This document shows positions 36,167-44,707 of a stretch of 64,000 bases of DNA, in pieces (the first letter of the stretch is position 1; every line of letters starts with the position of its first letter). The stretch covers positions 27,979 to 91,978 of the forward strand of contig CAIQIR010000162.1 in the NCBI GenBank assembly GCA_903871875.1, written 5' to 3'. A model generated the notes under the pieces. That model was not told where the DNA came from. It was given only the letters and a program-made list of their open reading frames with translations, and did not search any database. The position numbers and the translations under genes were made by a program. This stretch comes from an uncultured Schlesneria sp. Lineage in GTDB: Bacteria; Planctomycetota; Planctomycetia; Planctomycetales; Planctomycetaceae.

Positions 36167-36889
36167 ATGGCCACGCTGGGAGTCAACATCGATCATGTCG
36201 CCACGGTGCGACAAGCCCGCCGCACAATCGAACCCGATCCCGTCTGGGCGGCCGCACTGGCCGAACTGGGCGGAGCCGAGGTCATTACGGTTCACCTGCG
36301 GGAAGACCGCCGACACATTCAGGACCGCGATGTCCGCGTGTTGAAGCAGACCGTCCAGGTAAAGCTGAATCTCGAGATGGCGGCCGAACAGTCCATCACC
36401 GATTTTGCCCTGGAAATCAAACCTCAACAGGCAACACTCGTCCCGGAAAAACGGCAGGAAGTCACGACCGAAGGCGGGTTGGATGTGGTCGGAAATCTGG
36501 ACCGCGTTCGCCGCTGTGTCGACCAGTTACATGCCCAGGGAATCATCGTCAGCCTGTTCATCGATCCGGCGGAAAAGCAGATCGAAGCGACCAAAACGCT
36601 GGGCTGCGCGGCGGTCGAACTGCACACCGGCAAGTATGCCGATGCAACGAGCGACGCCGCACAACGAACCGAACTCGAGCAGTTGCAACGGGCAGGGCGG
36701 TTCACGCGCGAGTGCGGACTGCTGCTGCATTTCGGCCACGGCTTGACCTATCGCAATGTGCAACCAGTGGCTGCCATACCGGGTGCCGGCGAACTCAACA
36801 TTGGCCATAGCATCGTCGCACGGGCGATCATGGTGGGCTTTACCCAGGCCGTACGCGAAATGCGAGAACTGATCATCACGGCGAAATGA
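36167..36889 (+). CDS. pdxJ: Pyridoxine 5'-phosphate synthase (PdxJ)
   Basis: PdxJ condenses 1-deoxyxylulose 5-phosphate with 3-amino-2-oxopropyl phosphate to pyridoxine 5'-phosphate in the DXP-dependent vitamin B6 route. The 240-residue length is normal. Signature stretches are [16 protein letters not shown] (start), [39 protein letters not shown] and [12 protein letters not shown], covering the active-site His, Glu and Arg residues and phosphate loops. An AAGGGA lies about 13 bases ahead of the ATG. The neighbours are unrelated, and the gene converges on pyrB. Confidence 0.97.
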   Translation: MATLGVNIDHVATVRQARRTIEPDPVWAAALAELGGAEVITVHLREDRRHIQDRDVRVLKQTVQVKLNLEMAAEQSITDFALEIKPQQATLVPEKRQEVTTEGGLDVVGNLDRVRRCVDQLHAQGIIVSLFIDPAEKQIEATKTLGCAAVELHTGKYADATSDAAQRTELEQLQRAGRFTRECGLLLHFGHGLTYRNVQPVAAIPGAGELNIGHSIVARAIMVGFTQAVREMRELIITAK

Positions 36890-36960
36890 CGTTCCTGTGA
36901 TCGGCCCTGGCGGCCGCATGATGACCATCGTCCGCCGAGCCAAATCAGTTGGAATAACGG

Positions 36961-38181
36961 CTACTGGGGAGCAATCTGCCGGTCGCTGTTGTACTGCTCG
37001 TAGTAGTCATTAATTTCACCGTCGACGTCGAAGACATGAGCCACGAGGGCCGCCCGGGCCCACATGCCATTTCTCGCCTGACGGAAGTAGAAGGCGCGAT
37101 CATCTTCATCGATCACCGGAGGAATTTCGCCGAATTCCTTATCGCGAGGAAACGGGTGCAGGATCGCCGCATAGGGCTTCATCCTGGCCACCAGAGCCTT
37201 ATTCAATTTGAAATGCGAGTAGTCCAGATCCTTGAGTTCCAGCTCTTCTTCGGCCGAATTATGTTCGCGTTGAATGCGTGTCATATACAGCGCATCCAGC
37301 TGCTCGATCAGCGGCTTGCCGTCGAACTGATCTTCTAACGAATGGCATTCACGGACATCGACTTTGGCGTCGATCAGCTTGTCTTTCAAGTCGCGTGGCA
37401 GCGCCAGCGTGGGGTGCGGCGGTGACACAAAGACCAGGCGCACTTGCTCATGCAAGGCCAGCAATTGTGCCAGCGAACGCACGGTCCGGCCGCGGCGGAT
37501 GTCGCCGCAAAACCCGATCGTTTTTCCGACGATGCCTTTTCGCAGACCAGGAAACGACTCGCGCAGTTCGTCGAATCGCGTCCACTGGCGCGAGTCTTTG
37601 GGATGGGTGAAGCTGAAGGCGCGCTGGATAGTATAGATATCCAGCAGCGCTTGGGTGGGATGCTCGTCCGAGCCCGCCCCGGCGTTGATGATGGGCACAC
37701 TGCGTCGCTGGCTATTGGCCAGATTGTTCATCATGTAACCGCAGCATTCCGCAAACTTCGGAATGTGGCTGCGCATGATCACCAGGTCGAAATAGCTGCT
37801 GAACATCCGCATGGAATCGAACGGCGATTCCCCTTTGGCTTCGGAAGAGACCGACAGATCACGCACCTCGTTACAGGGCATTCCCAGAATCTGGCAAGCC
37901 GCAGCGAACGACATGAAGGTCCGGGTCGAAGGCTGCGTGAAGTACAGCATGGCCCGTTTGTGTGACAGCAGCGTATTCAGAAACCGATGTCCCTCGTTGG
38001 ACTTGGCCAGCAATCGAATCTTGTCCGCCAGTCGGCAAAGTTTGTCGAGCAACGGTCGTGTGAATTGTCCGGAGAAAATGAGGTGCCGGAGACGTTCACC
38101 CGTCGAGAAATCGGGAACCTTGACCTTGATGGGGCGATCAAGGCGGCTTTCGTAATCGGCAAAACTGAGTTCATCGGACAT
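36961..38181 (-). CDS. pyrB: Aspartate carbamoyltransferase catalytic chain (PyrB-type)
   Basis: The enzyme joins carbamoyl phosphate and aspartate to N-carbamoyl-aspartate in pyrimidine synthesis. The 406-residue protein has the carbamoyl-phosphate loop FTQPSTRTFMSF, the SSEAKGES loop corresponding to the mobile 80s loop, the GAGSDEHPTQALLD motif with the catalytic histidine, FCGDIRRGRTVRS, and YMTRIQREH followed by LHPFPRDKEFGEI. It is about 100 residues longer than the E. coli catalytic chain, as in some planctomycete and related sequences, with insertions around SFTHPKDSRQWTRFDEL and an extended C-terminus. No regulatory PyrI chain is adjacent. Confidence 0.9.
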   Translation of the reverse strand: MSDELSFADYESRLDRPIKVKVPDFSTGERLRHLIFSGQFTRPLLDKLCRLADKIRLLAKSNEGHRFLNTLLSHKRAMLYFTQPSTRTFMSFAAACQILGMPCNEVRDLSVSSEAKGESPFDSMRMFSSYFDLVIMRSHIPKFAECCGYMMNNLANSQRRSVPIINAGAGSDEHPTQALLDIYTIQRAFSFTHPKDSRQWTRFDELRESFPGLRKGIVGKTIGFCGDIRRGRTVRSLAQLLALHEQVRLVFVSPPHPTLALPRDLKDKLIDAKVDVRECHSLEDQFDGKPLIEQLDALYMTRIQREHNSAEEELELKDLDYSHFKLNKALVARMKPYAAILHPFPRDKEFGEIPPVIDEDDRAFYFRQARNGMWARAALVAHVFDVDGEINDYYEQYNSDRQIAPQ

Positions 38182-38351
38182 GCGGGTTCTCGAAGGCTTC
38201 GTGACTCAAATGGATCGATTTGCGTATTCTAGCTCTCCCAGTGAAGTCCGCAATGAGTTCGCCGATTACTCGTCGTTTGGTTTTCGTGCGGGGGTCGGGC
38301 CAGCTGACGGCCCCCGGGAAACCCGCGGAATGCGAAGCACTTGAGCGGTCG

Positions 38352-39125
38352 TCAATTTTCCTTTTTCTTTCGCAGCAATTCTTCATGCAATCGACCGACG
38401 TGCCACATGTAGGTCGGCCCATACCCGGCCACGGGGCCCCAGGTATTGCGCGTGGCCAAGGCCAGATGCTGACGAGCCTGAACCACATCGCCCTCGACTG
38501 CGTAATTCAAACCGATGTACAGATGGGCGTAGAACAAACGCTTTTCGCGTTCGGTCATTAACAGATCCGCGTTGGCAATCTCGAGCAGAATCTCATCCGG
38601 GGTCAGCTTGCCCGCGAACAGCTTATAGACTGCGGGGAACGGCTCGCGATCGTCTTTTTTATACTGCAGCAAACCCTCTCGAGCCTTCTCGAGGCCAAAG
38701 GCTCGGTGCTGGGAAAGATAGCGCCAGATGCCATTTTCACGATCAACCTGATCGAACGAATGGTAACTTTCAAACTGGGCGGCCGCGTCTGGATAACGTT
38801 CTGCGTAGAACAAGGCGATCCCGCGTCGCCAATGGGAAGGCCGTTGGGTTTCGTCCAGTTCGATCATTTTGTCATAGTCGGCCACTGCGTCCTTGAATTG
38901 GCCCAGGAAAAAGTAGGCGTCGCCGCGTTGAGAATAGCCTTCCAGCGACATTGGCTTCTCTTGGACCAGGCGGGACGATTCCTCGAGCATTTTTTGGAAT
39001 GATTTGGTCAGCTCGGCGATCCGTGCTTCCGGCAGGGGAGCTTCATCGGGTGCATCGGCGTATCCTGACGTGGCAAGCACGGCCAGGACCAGCGTGACCA
39101 ACAGCGGCGGCAAAATTCGCGGCAT
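38352..39125 (-). CDS. Exported TPR-repeat protein
   Basis: The start at 39125 (AGAGG just ahead) gives 257 residues with a signal peptide (LLVTLVLAVLATSGYADA). Two to three tetratricopeptide units follow: SLEGYSQRGDAYFFLGQFKD, PSHWRRGIALFYAERYPDAA and a later AHLYIGLNYAVEGDVVQARQHL. The layout resembles the NlpI-like TPR proteins of the envelope, but without a lipobox. A frame extension to 39299 has no signal sequence and is rejected. The function is unknown; it shares a 231-base spacer with the divergent lipoprotein gene. Confidence 0.8.
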   Translation of the reverse strand: MPRILPPLLVTLVLAVLATSGYADAPDEAPLPEARIAELTKSFQKMLEESSRLVQEKPMSLEGYSQRGDAYFFLGQFKDAVADYDKMIELDETQRPSHWRRGIALFYAERYPDAAAQFESYHSFDQVDRENGIWRYLSQHRAFGLEKAREGLLQYKKDDREPFPAVYKLFAGKLTPDEILLEIANADLLMTEREKRLFYAHLYIGLNYAVEGDVVQARQHLALATRNTWGPVAGYGPTYMWHVGRLHEELLRKKKEN

Positions 39126-39356
39126 GGAAACCTCTAACTTGCGGGGGGATAATTCCAACAGGATGACAATCTGGATCGGCGATTCCAAGCCGAACGGGGC
39201 AGAACGAACGGGTTTGCGAACGCCGGCCGTTCGGGGGCGATTCCAGATCTCTCGCGGATGGGTGGGCGAAAACCCGGGCCAAAATCGATCTTGAGCCATT
39301 TTGAACTCTCTGTCACATTAGTCAGTCCACGTCCTTGCTTGAGGCAAGATCGCCGC

Positions 39357-39920
39357 ATGTTGCAACGCATCATTTTCTTCGCTCTGGGTCTCTGTTTGGC
39401 CTCGGCCTTCACCGGCTGTGTGTCGATGGATGCGCACGGTCCGCCCGTCTCCAACCCGCTGTTTGTCCGCGCCAATAACTCCGAAGAGGCCTGGGAACGA
39501 ACCGCAGATGTGCTGCATGACTATTTGTTTGACATTGAACGCGAAAACAAGCTGGGCGGGGTGATGGAGACTCGGTACAAGACCGGCGCCAGTGCTTTTG
39601 AACCCTGGCATCCCGATTCGGTCGGAACCGCAAACCGCTTGCAAAGCACCCTGCAATCCATTCGGCGCAAGGCCATTGTCCGATTTACCCCGGCTCCCGG
39701 TGGTTATCTGGTGGGGATTGAAGCCGTTAAGGAATTGGAAGACGTGGCTCGCGCCGCAAGTTTCGCCGGCGGGGCAACCTTTCTGGACAACAGCGCCCTG
39801 CAGCGCGATCTGAATCCGGTGGTCGGTCAGGCCACGCCGTCAGGCTGGATTAGCCAGGGACGCGACCCGGAACTCGAACAGGCGATGCTCCGCACGATCA
39901 GCCGACGCTTCAGCCAATAG
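39357..39920 (+). CDS. Lipoprotein of unknown function
   Basis: From the ATG at 39357 the 187-residue protein has a type II signal peptide with lipobox FTGC. A mature domain follows with EAWERTADVLHDYLFDIERENK and a C-terminal region rich in charged residues. No family is recognised. A short inverted repeat (CTTGC TTGAG GCAAG, 39334-39348) encloses the probable GAGG ribosome-binding site. The frame extends upstream to 39258 without a signal. Confidence 0.7.
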   Translation: MLQRIIFFALGLCLASAFTGCVSMDAHGPPVSNPLFVRANNSEEAWERTADVLHDYLFDIERENKLGGVMETRYKTGASAFEPWHPDSVGTANRLQSTLQSIRRKAIVRFTPAPGGYLVGIEAVKELEDVARAASFAGGATFLDNSALQRDLNPVVGQATPSGWISQGRDPELEQAMLRTISRRFSQ

Positions 39921-40071
39921 AGCTCGGGTGGTCAGCCCGGCTGAGGGACGGCCCTTGACGGGCAACGGCGAAACCAAGCTGGCGTTGTCAGAATTCTGAT
40001 TTGCGGCTAATGTTGCCGCCGCGTCTGATTAAGGATTAATCAGCCCTCTTCAAATAGCCATGGATGGCGAC

Positions 40072-40905
40072 ATGAACCGCTGTATGCTGGTGCTAGCCTG
40101 TCTTGTCGTTTGTGGATGCGCAAGCCGCATGAATACAGGGCTATTGCAGGCCCGCATTCGAGAGCAAGCCGTGCAACTCGCGGAAACCCAGCGGGAAGTC
40201 GAGAAGACCCGGTCCGAGCTGAAACAGTCGCGACAGGAAGCGGATCGCCTGAAGGCAGAACGGGGCGCCGGCGGTCCCGCCGGCGAAGCGACCGTGCGAT
40301 CGACGGCTCAAATCAACAAGCTTCACATCTATCCGCTCGCCAGTGGCGGGCTCAATAAAGATAACGAGCCCGGCGACGATGCCGTGGTTGTCCAGTTCGC
40401 CCCGTTTGATCGCGACAACGAACCGATCAAGATACCAGGGCAACTGGAGTTCGTGCTGCTTGATCCGCAGCTTCCCCAGTCAGAACAAGAACTCGGTCGA
40501 TGGAGCTTTTCCACCGACGAATGTCGCAGCCATTGGACTCGTGGAATCGCCAGCACAGGATTCCAATTCACACTGCCACTCGAACAATCGGCTCGACACA
40601 CCGATCTGGTCGTCAAATTGCGGATGAAGACCGCAAATGATCGCCGCTACGAGACCAGCCAGGTTGTCAAAGCCATCGCGGGATCGGGGAACGCGACCGC
40701 TCAGAATCAGCGAGCCGGCCGGAAGCTGGTGCAGGTTGTCGACGACTCGGATCAACCGCTTCCGCCCGTCGGAGTTCCCGAGGAGGAATCGAACGACGAA
40801 GACCTCGCGGAATGGGCTCAAGAAGATCGCAAAAATGAACCCAAGAAAACCGGGGCGGCGATTCTTCACTCGTCCAGTTGGACCGATGCCCCGGTCTTGC
40901 GCTAA
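40072..40905 (+). CDS. Coiled-coil lipoprotein of unknown function
   Basis: The 277-residue product (ATG 40072 or 40060) has a lipobox LVVCGC about residue 15 and then a coiled coil (QAVQLAETQREVEKTRSEL) to about residue 70. A beta-rich domain follows (HIYPLASGGLNKDNEPGDD, LEFVLLDPQLPQSE), then an acidic, proline-rich tail. It is likely anchored in a membrane with the coiled coil as a spacer. It follows another lipoprotein by 151 bases and may be part of an envelope pair. Confidence 0.75.
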   Translation: MNRCMLVLACLVVCGCASRMNTGLLQARIREQAVQLAETQREVEKTRSELKQSRQEADRLKAERGAGGPAGEATVRSTAQINKLHIYPLASGGLNKDNEPGDDAVVVQFAPFDRDNEPIKIPGQLEFVLLDPQLPQSEQELGRWSFSTDECRSHWTRGIASTGFQFTLPLEQSARHTDLVVKLRMKTANDRRYETSQVVKAIAGSGNATAQNQRAGRKLVQVVDDSDQPLPPVGVPEEESNDEDLAEWAQEDRKNEPKKTGAAILHSSSWTDAPVLR

Positions 40906-41089
40906 CGCGAACCGTGACGAGCTTGCGGATGTTCGGGCAAGAAATGAAGTCGCCGAAGAGGCTTCGGCTGGCGAATTTGTCCCGAATCATGCGGTGCCAC
41001 ACGTCAAATCGTCGTGGCGATCAATCCCAGACTCGACTTAGGCCAATTGTCGGGCTCGCTGGTTCGCCGCTTTCAGGAACCGCCTGACC

Positions 41090-41118
41090 CTGTCAAACGA
41101 GTGAAATTTTGCTAGACT
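41090..41118 (+). promoter_or_regulatory. Probable sigma-70-type promoter
   Basis: CTGTCA (41090-41095) and TAGACT (41113-41118) are 17 bases apart, ahead of the SEC-C gene at 41291. Matches are 4 and 4 of 6 to consensus. Transcription would start near 41125, leaving a leader of about 165 bases. Confidence 0.4.
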
Positions 41119-41127
41119 GACTCGCTT

Positions 41128-41166
41128 CCACAACGCGGCCCTTGTCGCGTGTGGGTAAGATTTTTT
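41128..41166 (+). terminator. Hairpin plus T-run in the SEC-C leader (attenuator-like)
   Basis: CCACAACGCG (41128-41137) pairs with CGCGTGTGG (41146-41154), with one bulged base and an 8-base loop. Six T follow at 41161-41166, after a six-base gap. The position directly after a likely promoter and ahead of the coding region is what an attenuator would look like. Confidence 0.4.
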
Positions 41167-41290
41167 GTTGCTCATTCAATCTGCTTTGATGCCCTTATCA
41201 ACCGCTCCAGCGGCCTGGGGGGAACCCTGCGGCCAAATGGGTCTGGTTTGCTGAAAATTCGTCGCTCATTCGTGGAAGGGAAGTCCCTCA

Positions 41291-43435
41291 ATGCCCATTG
41301 ATATCTATGCTCCGTGCCCGTGCGGAAGCGGTAAGAAATTCAAGTTCTGTTGTTCTGCCATTGCCGACGAAATGGATCGCATTATCCGGCTGATGGAAGG
41401 CAACCAGCCCCGCGTCGCCCTGCAACAATTGGATCTGCTGGCAAAGAAGCATCCCCAGAATGCCTGGGTCGGAACGACTCGCGGAATGCTGCTGCTGGAC
41501 CTGAACGAAGGCACGACCGCCCGCGATGTCCTGATGCAGGTGCTGCAGGAACATCCCGACAACGAGCTGGCCATTGTGCTGTATGCGGCGGCGATGATTC
41601 GGGCCGAAGGATTCGAAAACGCGAAACGCGCGATCCATCGCGCATTTCAGCGCAGCGCCAAGAAGTTGCCGGCACTGGTCGGCGATCTGGCTGGGTCACT
41701 GGCGGCCACCCATGCCGCCAGCGGTCATATTATGGCCGCACGAGAGCATCTGGCCTTGGCACTGCGGTTGGCCCCGGAAGAGCGACGCCAGCAGCTGTTC
41801 GTGCAATTGCTGGAGCTCGACGGAGCCGATGAAATTCCCTACCCCTTGCGCGGTTCGCATCAATTGCCCGCCATCACGGGATCGGATGAACTTCAGAAAG
41901 AAATTCGCAAGGGACAAAAGTATGCCGCCGTCGGCTGCTGGAGTATCGCGGCGGATGTCTTCGCGGCACTCGCCAATGCCGACCCCGAGCATGCGGAATT
42001 GTGGCATGTGACCGGGCTTTGCCGGGCCTGGGACGGGGACGAAAAAAATGCCGCCGAATCCCTGCACCGCGCCGCCCGCCATTATCGAGATGTGGGCGTC
42101 GCCGTTGAGTGTGAAACGCTCGCTCAAATTCTCGATGACAAGACCACGAATGACGTCGTGGAACAGTGTGCTTACCACGCCCAACTGCATTCGGTGTCGC
42201 GGCTGCTGAGCATCCTGGACGCGCAACCACGCCTGCAACGGTTGAAGACTCCGACGGAGTCCGAGTTTGATCATCCCCCAGTGGCCATGTATCTGGTCCT
42301 CAATACCGATCACAAAGTCACCGATTTCAGCCAACTGACAATCGACAATATCCCGCGTTTCCTGGGACAGATTTCGGTCTTCGACGCGAATCCCAAAACC
42401 AACGAAGCCGCCTTTTTGGTGCTTACCGGACTTCGCGGCCCAGACCTCGACGATGCCAAAGCGGCCCTCACGGCGACGAGCAGCGATTTGATCGAATGGC
42501 GGGCGGATCTGCCTCAACCACAAATCACCGGTGCCTTCCCCGCCGAATCGCAGATTCTGGATAACCAATGGTATCTGTCAGACCAGATTCCTCTGGTCCG
42601 CCGCCGGGAATTGTTTGACCAATTCTGGGCTCAGGTCGTCAATGACAAATGGCCCAATCACCTGCTACGTGTCCTGAATGGAAAGACTCCTGTTCAGGCT
42701 GCCGCTGATCCGGCGCAGCATGTGGCATTGCTGGGCGCAATCTATGCGCTCGACGCCGCAGCCCAGCGTCGCGAGAAGGGGCTCGATCTGAAGCCGCTGT
42801 TTGCTCGGCTGAACATTGCCGATTTGCCCGTGCTGGAAATCACCGACGAGACGAATCTCGGCGGGCTGTCCATCATGCAACTGCATCGATTGCCGGTCGA
42901 CAAATTGAACGACCAACAACTGATCACCGTTGTCAATCGGTCGATGTTGATCCGGCACGATGTGACCCTGTATCAGGTGCTGACCGCCGCTGTCGCCCGC
43001 CCCGCCTGTGCCGAACAATTCGACATGGCGCGAATCCTGCGAACGCTCAGCGATATCAGTTCTGCCGAGGGACGCCGCGAGGAAGCCTTTTCATGGATTG
43101 ATCGAGGACGCAATTTGCCCGTTCCCGAAGGCAAGACGGCCTTTCAACACGCCTGGACCTGGGACATGGCAGAACTGGCGACGCGACTTGAGAATCCTGC
43201 GGATCCCGAGCTGAAGCCGCTGCTGGAGCGGTTTGTCAGTTACTACGGACCAAAGGTTCCCCAAATTCGCCCGCACATCGAACAGATGCTGCAGCAGTTC
43301 GGCGTGCCATCTCCGTGGGATTCGGTCGACATCATGATTCCGGGAAGCATTCAAGGCTCGGATCGAGTCTGGAATCCGGGATCGGCCGAGCCGGTCGCCG
43401 CCGGCGGCAGCAAACTTTGGTTGCCGGGGCAGTAA
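41291..43435 (+). CDS. SEC-C zinc-motif protein with TPR-like repeats
   Basis: The 714-residue protein starts with a SEC-C motif, YAPCPCGSGKKFKFCC (residues 6-21), which binds zinc and in SecA contacts SecB and ribosomes. The rest is helical with TPR-like stretches (ALQQLDLLAKKHPQNAW, MAAREHLALALRLAPEE, AADVFAALANADPEHAELWH). A second half (about 320-714) contains a less clear mixed region. Stand-alone SEC-C proteins with repeats are widespread but poorly understood. GGGAAG stands ahead of the ATG. The stop is three bases before ribD, so the two may be translated from one message. Confidence 0.85.
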   Translation: MPIDIYAPCPCGSGKKFKFCCSAIADEMDRIIRLMEGNQPRVALQQLDLLAKKHPQNAWVGTTRGMLLLDLNEGTTARDVLMQVLQEHPDNELAIVLYAAAMIRAEGFENAKRAIHRAFQRSAKKLPALVGDLAGSLAATHAASGHIMAAREHLALALRLAPEERRQQLFVQLLELDGADEIPYPLRGSHQLPAITGSDELQKEIRKGQKYAAVGCWSIAADVFAALANADPEHAELWHVTGLCRAWDGDEKNAAESLHRAARHYRDVGVAVECETLAQILDDKTTNDVVEQCAYHAQLHSVSRLLSILDAQPRLQRLKTPTESEFDHPPVAMYLVLNTDHKVTDFSQLTIDNIPRFLGQISVFDANPKTNEAAFLVLTGLRGPDLDDAKAALTATSSDLIEWRADLPQPQITGAFPAESQILDNQWYLSDQIPLVRRRELFDQFWAQVVNDKWPNHLLRVLNGKTPVQAAADPAQHVALLGAIYALDAAAQRREKGLDLKPLFARLNIADLPVLEITDETNLGGLSIMQLHRLPVDKLNDQQLITVVNRSMLIRHDVTLYQVLTAAVARPACAEQFDMARILRTLSDISSAEGRREEAFSWIDRGRNLPVPEGKTAFQHAWTWDMAELATRLENPADPELKPLLERFVSYYGPKVPQIRPHIEQMLQQFGVPSPWDSVDIMIPGSIQGSDRVWNPGSAEPVAAGGSKLWLPGQ

Positions 43436-43438
43436 ACC

Positions 43439-44575
43439 ATGACACTTCCGCCCGCCACCGCCCAAGCCCTGATGCGTCGAGCATTGGACTTGGCGGTACG
43501 TGGTCAGGGAAGGGTGGAACCGAACCCGGCCGTGGGCGCAGTGGTTGTCGACGACGCGGGGCAGATTCTGGGCGAGGGCTGGCATCAAGCGTATGGCGGC
43601 CCGCATGCCGAAGTTCACGCATTGGCCGCGGCCGGACCTGCGACCAGGGGTGCCACGCTTTTTGTGACACTCGAGCCGTGTTGCCATTTCGGTAAGACGC
43701 CTCCTTGTTCGCAAGCGGTGATTGCTGCGGGAATTCGCCGAGTCTTCGTCGCGATGCGCGATCCCGCCCCCCATGTTGACGGTGGAGGGCTTCGCGAGCT
43801 TCGCAGTGCCGGGATCGAAGTCGAAGTGGGATTACTGGAACACGAGGCGAAGCGACTGGTCGCACCGTTCGTCCAATTGATGACCCAGGGGCGGCCTTGG
43901 TTTCACGCCAAATGGGCCATGTCGCTCGACGGGAAAATTGCGTCTCACACCGGCCACTCCCAATGGATCACCAATGATGCGTCGCGAGCAATCGTCCATC
44001 GCTTGCGGGGCCGTATGGATGCCGTCCTGGTGGGAATTGGAACCGCATTGGCCGACGACCCTCTGCTCACGCCGCGTCCCGCAGGACTACGCGTGGCCAC
44101 GCGAATCGTGATCGACTCCAACGCTCGACTGCCAGTCGAATCACAGCTTGCTCGAACCGTTTCACAAGCGCCCGTGCTGGTGATCACCACGCCACACGCC
44201 CCGAAAGATCGTTGTGATCTGTTGCGGCAAGCGGGGGTTGAGATCCTTGTCATCGAGGCCGATGCCGCGGGACATCCGTCATTGGAGGCCGTGGCGAGCG
44301 AACTGGGGCGGCGACGCTTGACGAACGTTCTGGTCGAAGGCGGCAGCGGGATGCTCGGTGCCTTTTTTGATGCGGGCTTGATCGATGAAGTGCATGCCTT
44401 CATTGCGCCGAAACTTGTCGGCGGAGCCACTGCGCTGACACCGCTTTCCGGTCGCGGCCTCGATTTTGTTCCCCAGGCAGCGTCACTCGATGCTCCGTCC
44501 GTCGAACTGCTCGAGGGGGACATCTATCTGCATGGTCCGCTTCGTCGCGATGACGAACCCTCGCGGCCGAAGTGA
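43439..44575 (+). CDS. ribD: Bifunctional riboflavin biosynthesis deaminase/reductase (RibD)
   Basis: RibD deaminates and then reduces the GTP-cyclohydrolase II product on the way to riboflavin. The 378-residue protein has the zinc deaminase domain with HAEVHAL and PCCHFGKTPPCSQAVI, and from about residue 150 the reductase domain with KWAMSLDGKIASHTGHS, WITNDASR, VGIGTALADDPLLTPR and VEGGSGMLGAF. It starts three bases after the SEC-C gene. The FAD-forming ribF is at 61086 in the same window but apart. Riboflavin genes ribE/ribB are not seen here. Confidence 0.96.
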   Translation: MTLPPATAQALMRRALDLAVRGQGRVEPNPAVGAVVVDDAGQILGEGWHQAYGGPHAEVHALAAAGPATRGATLFVTLEPCCHFGKTPPCSQAVIAAGIRRVFVAMRDPAPHVDGGGLRELRSAGIEVEVGLLEHEAKRLVAPFVQLMTQGRPWFHAKWAMSLDGKIASHTGHSQWITNDASRAIVHRLRGRMDAVLVGIGTALADDPLLTPRPAGLRVATRIVIDSNARLPVESQLARTVSQAPVLVITTPHAPKDRCDLLRQAGVEILVIEADAAGHPSLEAVASELGRRRLTNVLVEGGSGMLGAFFDAGLIDEVHAFIAPKLVGGATALTPLSGRGLDFVPQAASLDAPSVELLEGDIYLHGPLRRDDEPSRPK

Positions 44576-44637
44576 GTTGACGGTCTCGTGGCCAGAGCCG
44601 AGGCGGGTGAATTGATCCGCGGAGGCTCTCAAAACAA

Positions 44638-44678
44638 GAACGCCAGAAGCCGTTCGCTGGAAGCTGCTTCTGGCGTTC
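44638..44678 (-). terminator. Hairpin terminator between ribD and the YTV gene
   Basis: GAACGCCAGAAGC (44638-44650) pairs with GCTTCTGGCGTTC (44666-44678), a 13-bp stem. On the minus strand it is followed by TTGTTTTG, so it fits the end of the cysteine-rich gene, and it may also end ribD. Confidence 0.7.
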
Positions 44679-44707
44679 GAGGAATTCAGAGGCCGAATCG
44701 AAGTCGA

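Larger units (their letters stand above)
40906..41290. other. Leader region upstream of the SEC-C gene
   Basis: The 385 bases contain a promoter-like site and a hairpin with T-run (41090-41166). No small gene is recognised. Confidence 0.35.

Noticed and set aside
41696..42568. Minus-strand frame of 290 codons
   Set aside because: Antisense to the SEC-C/TPR gene, with no recognisable domain.
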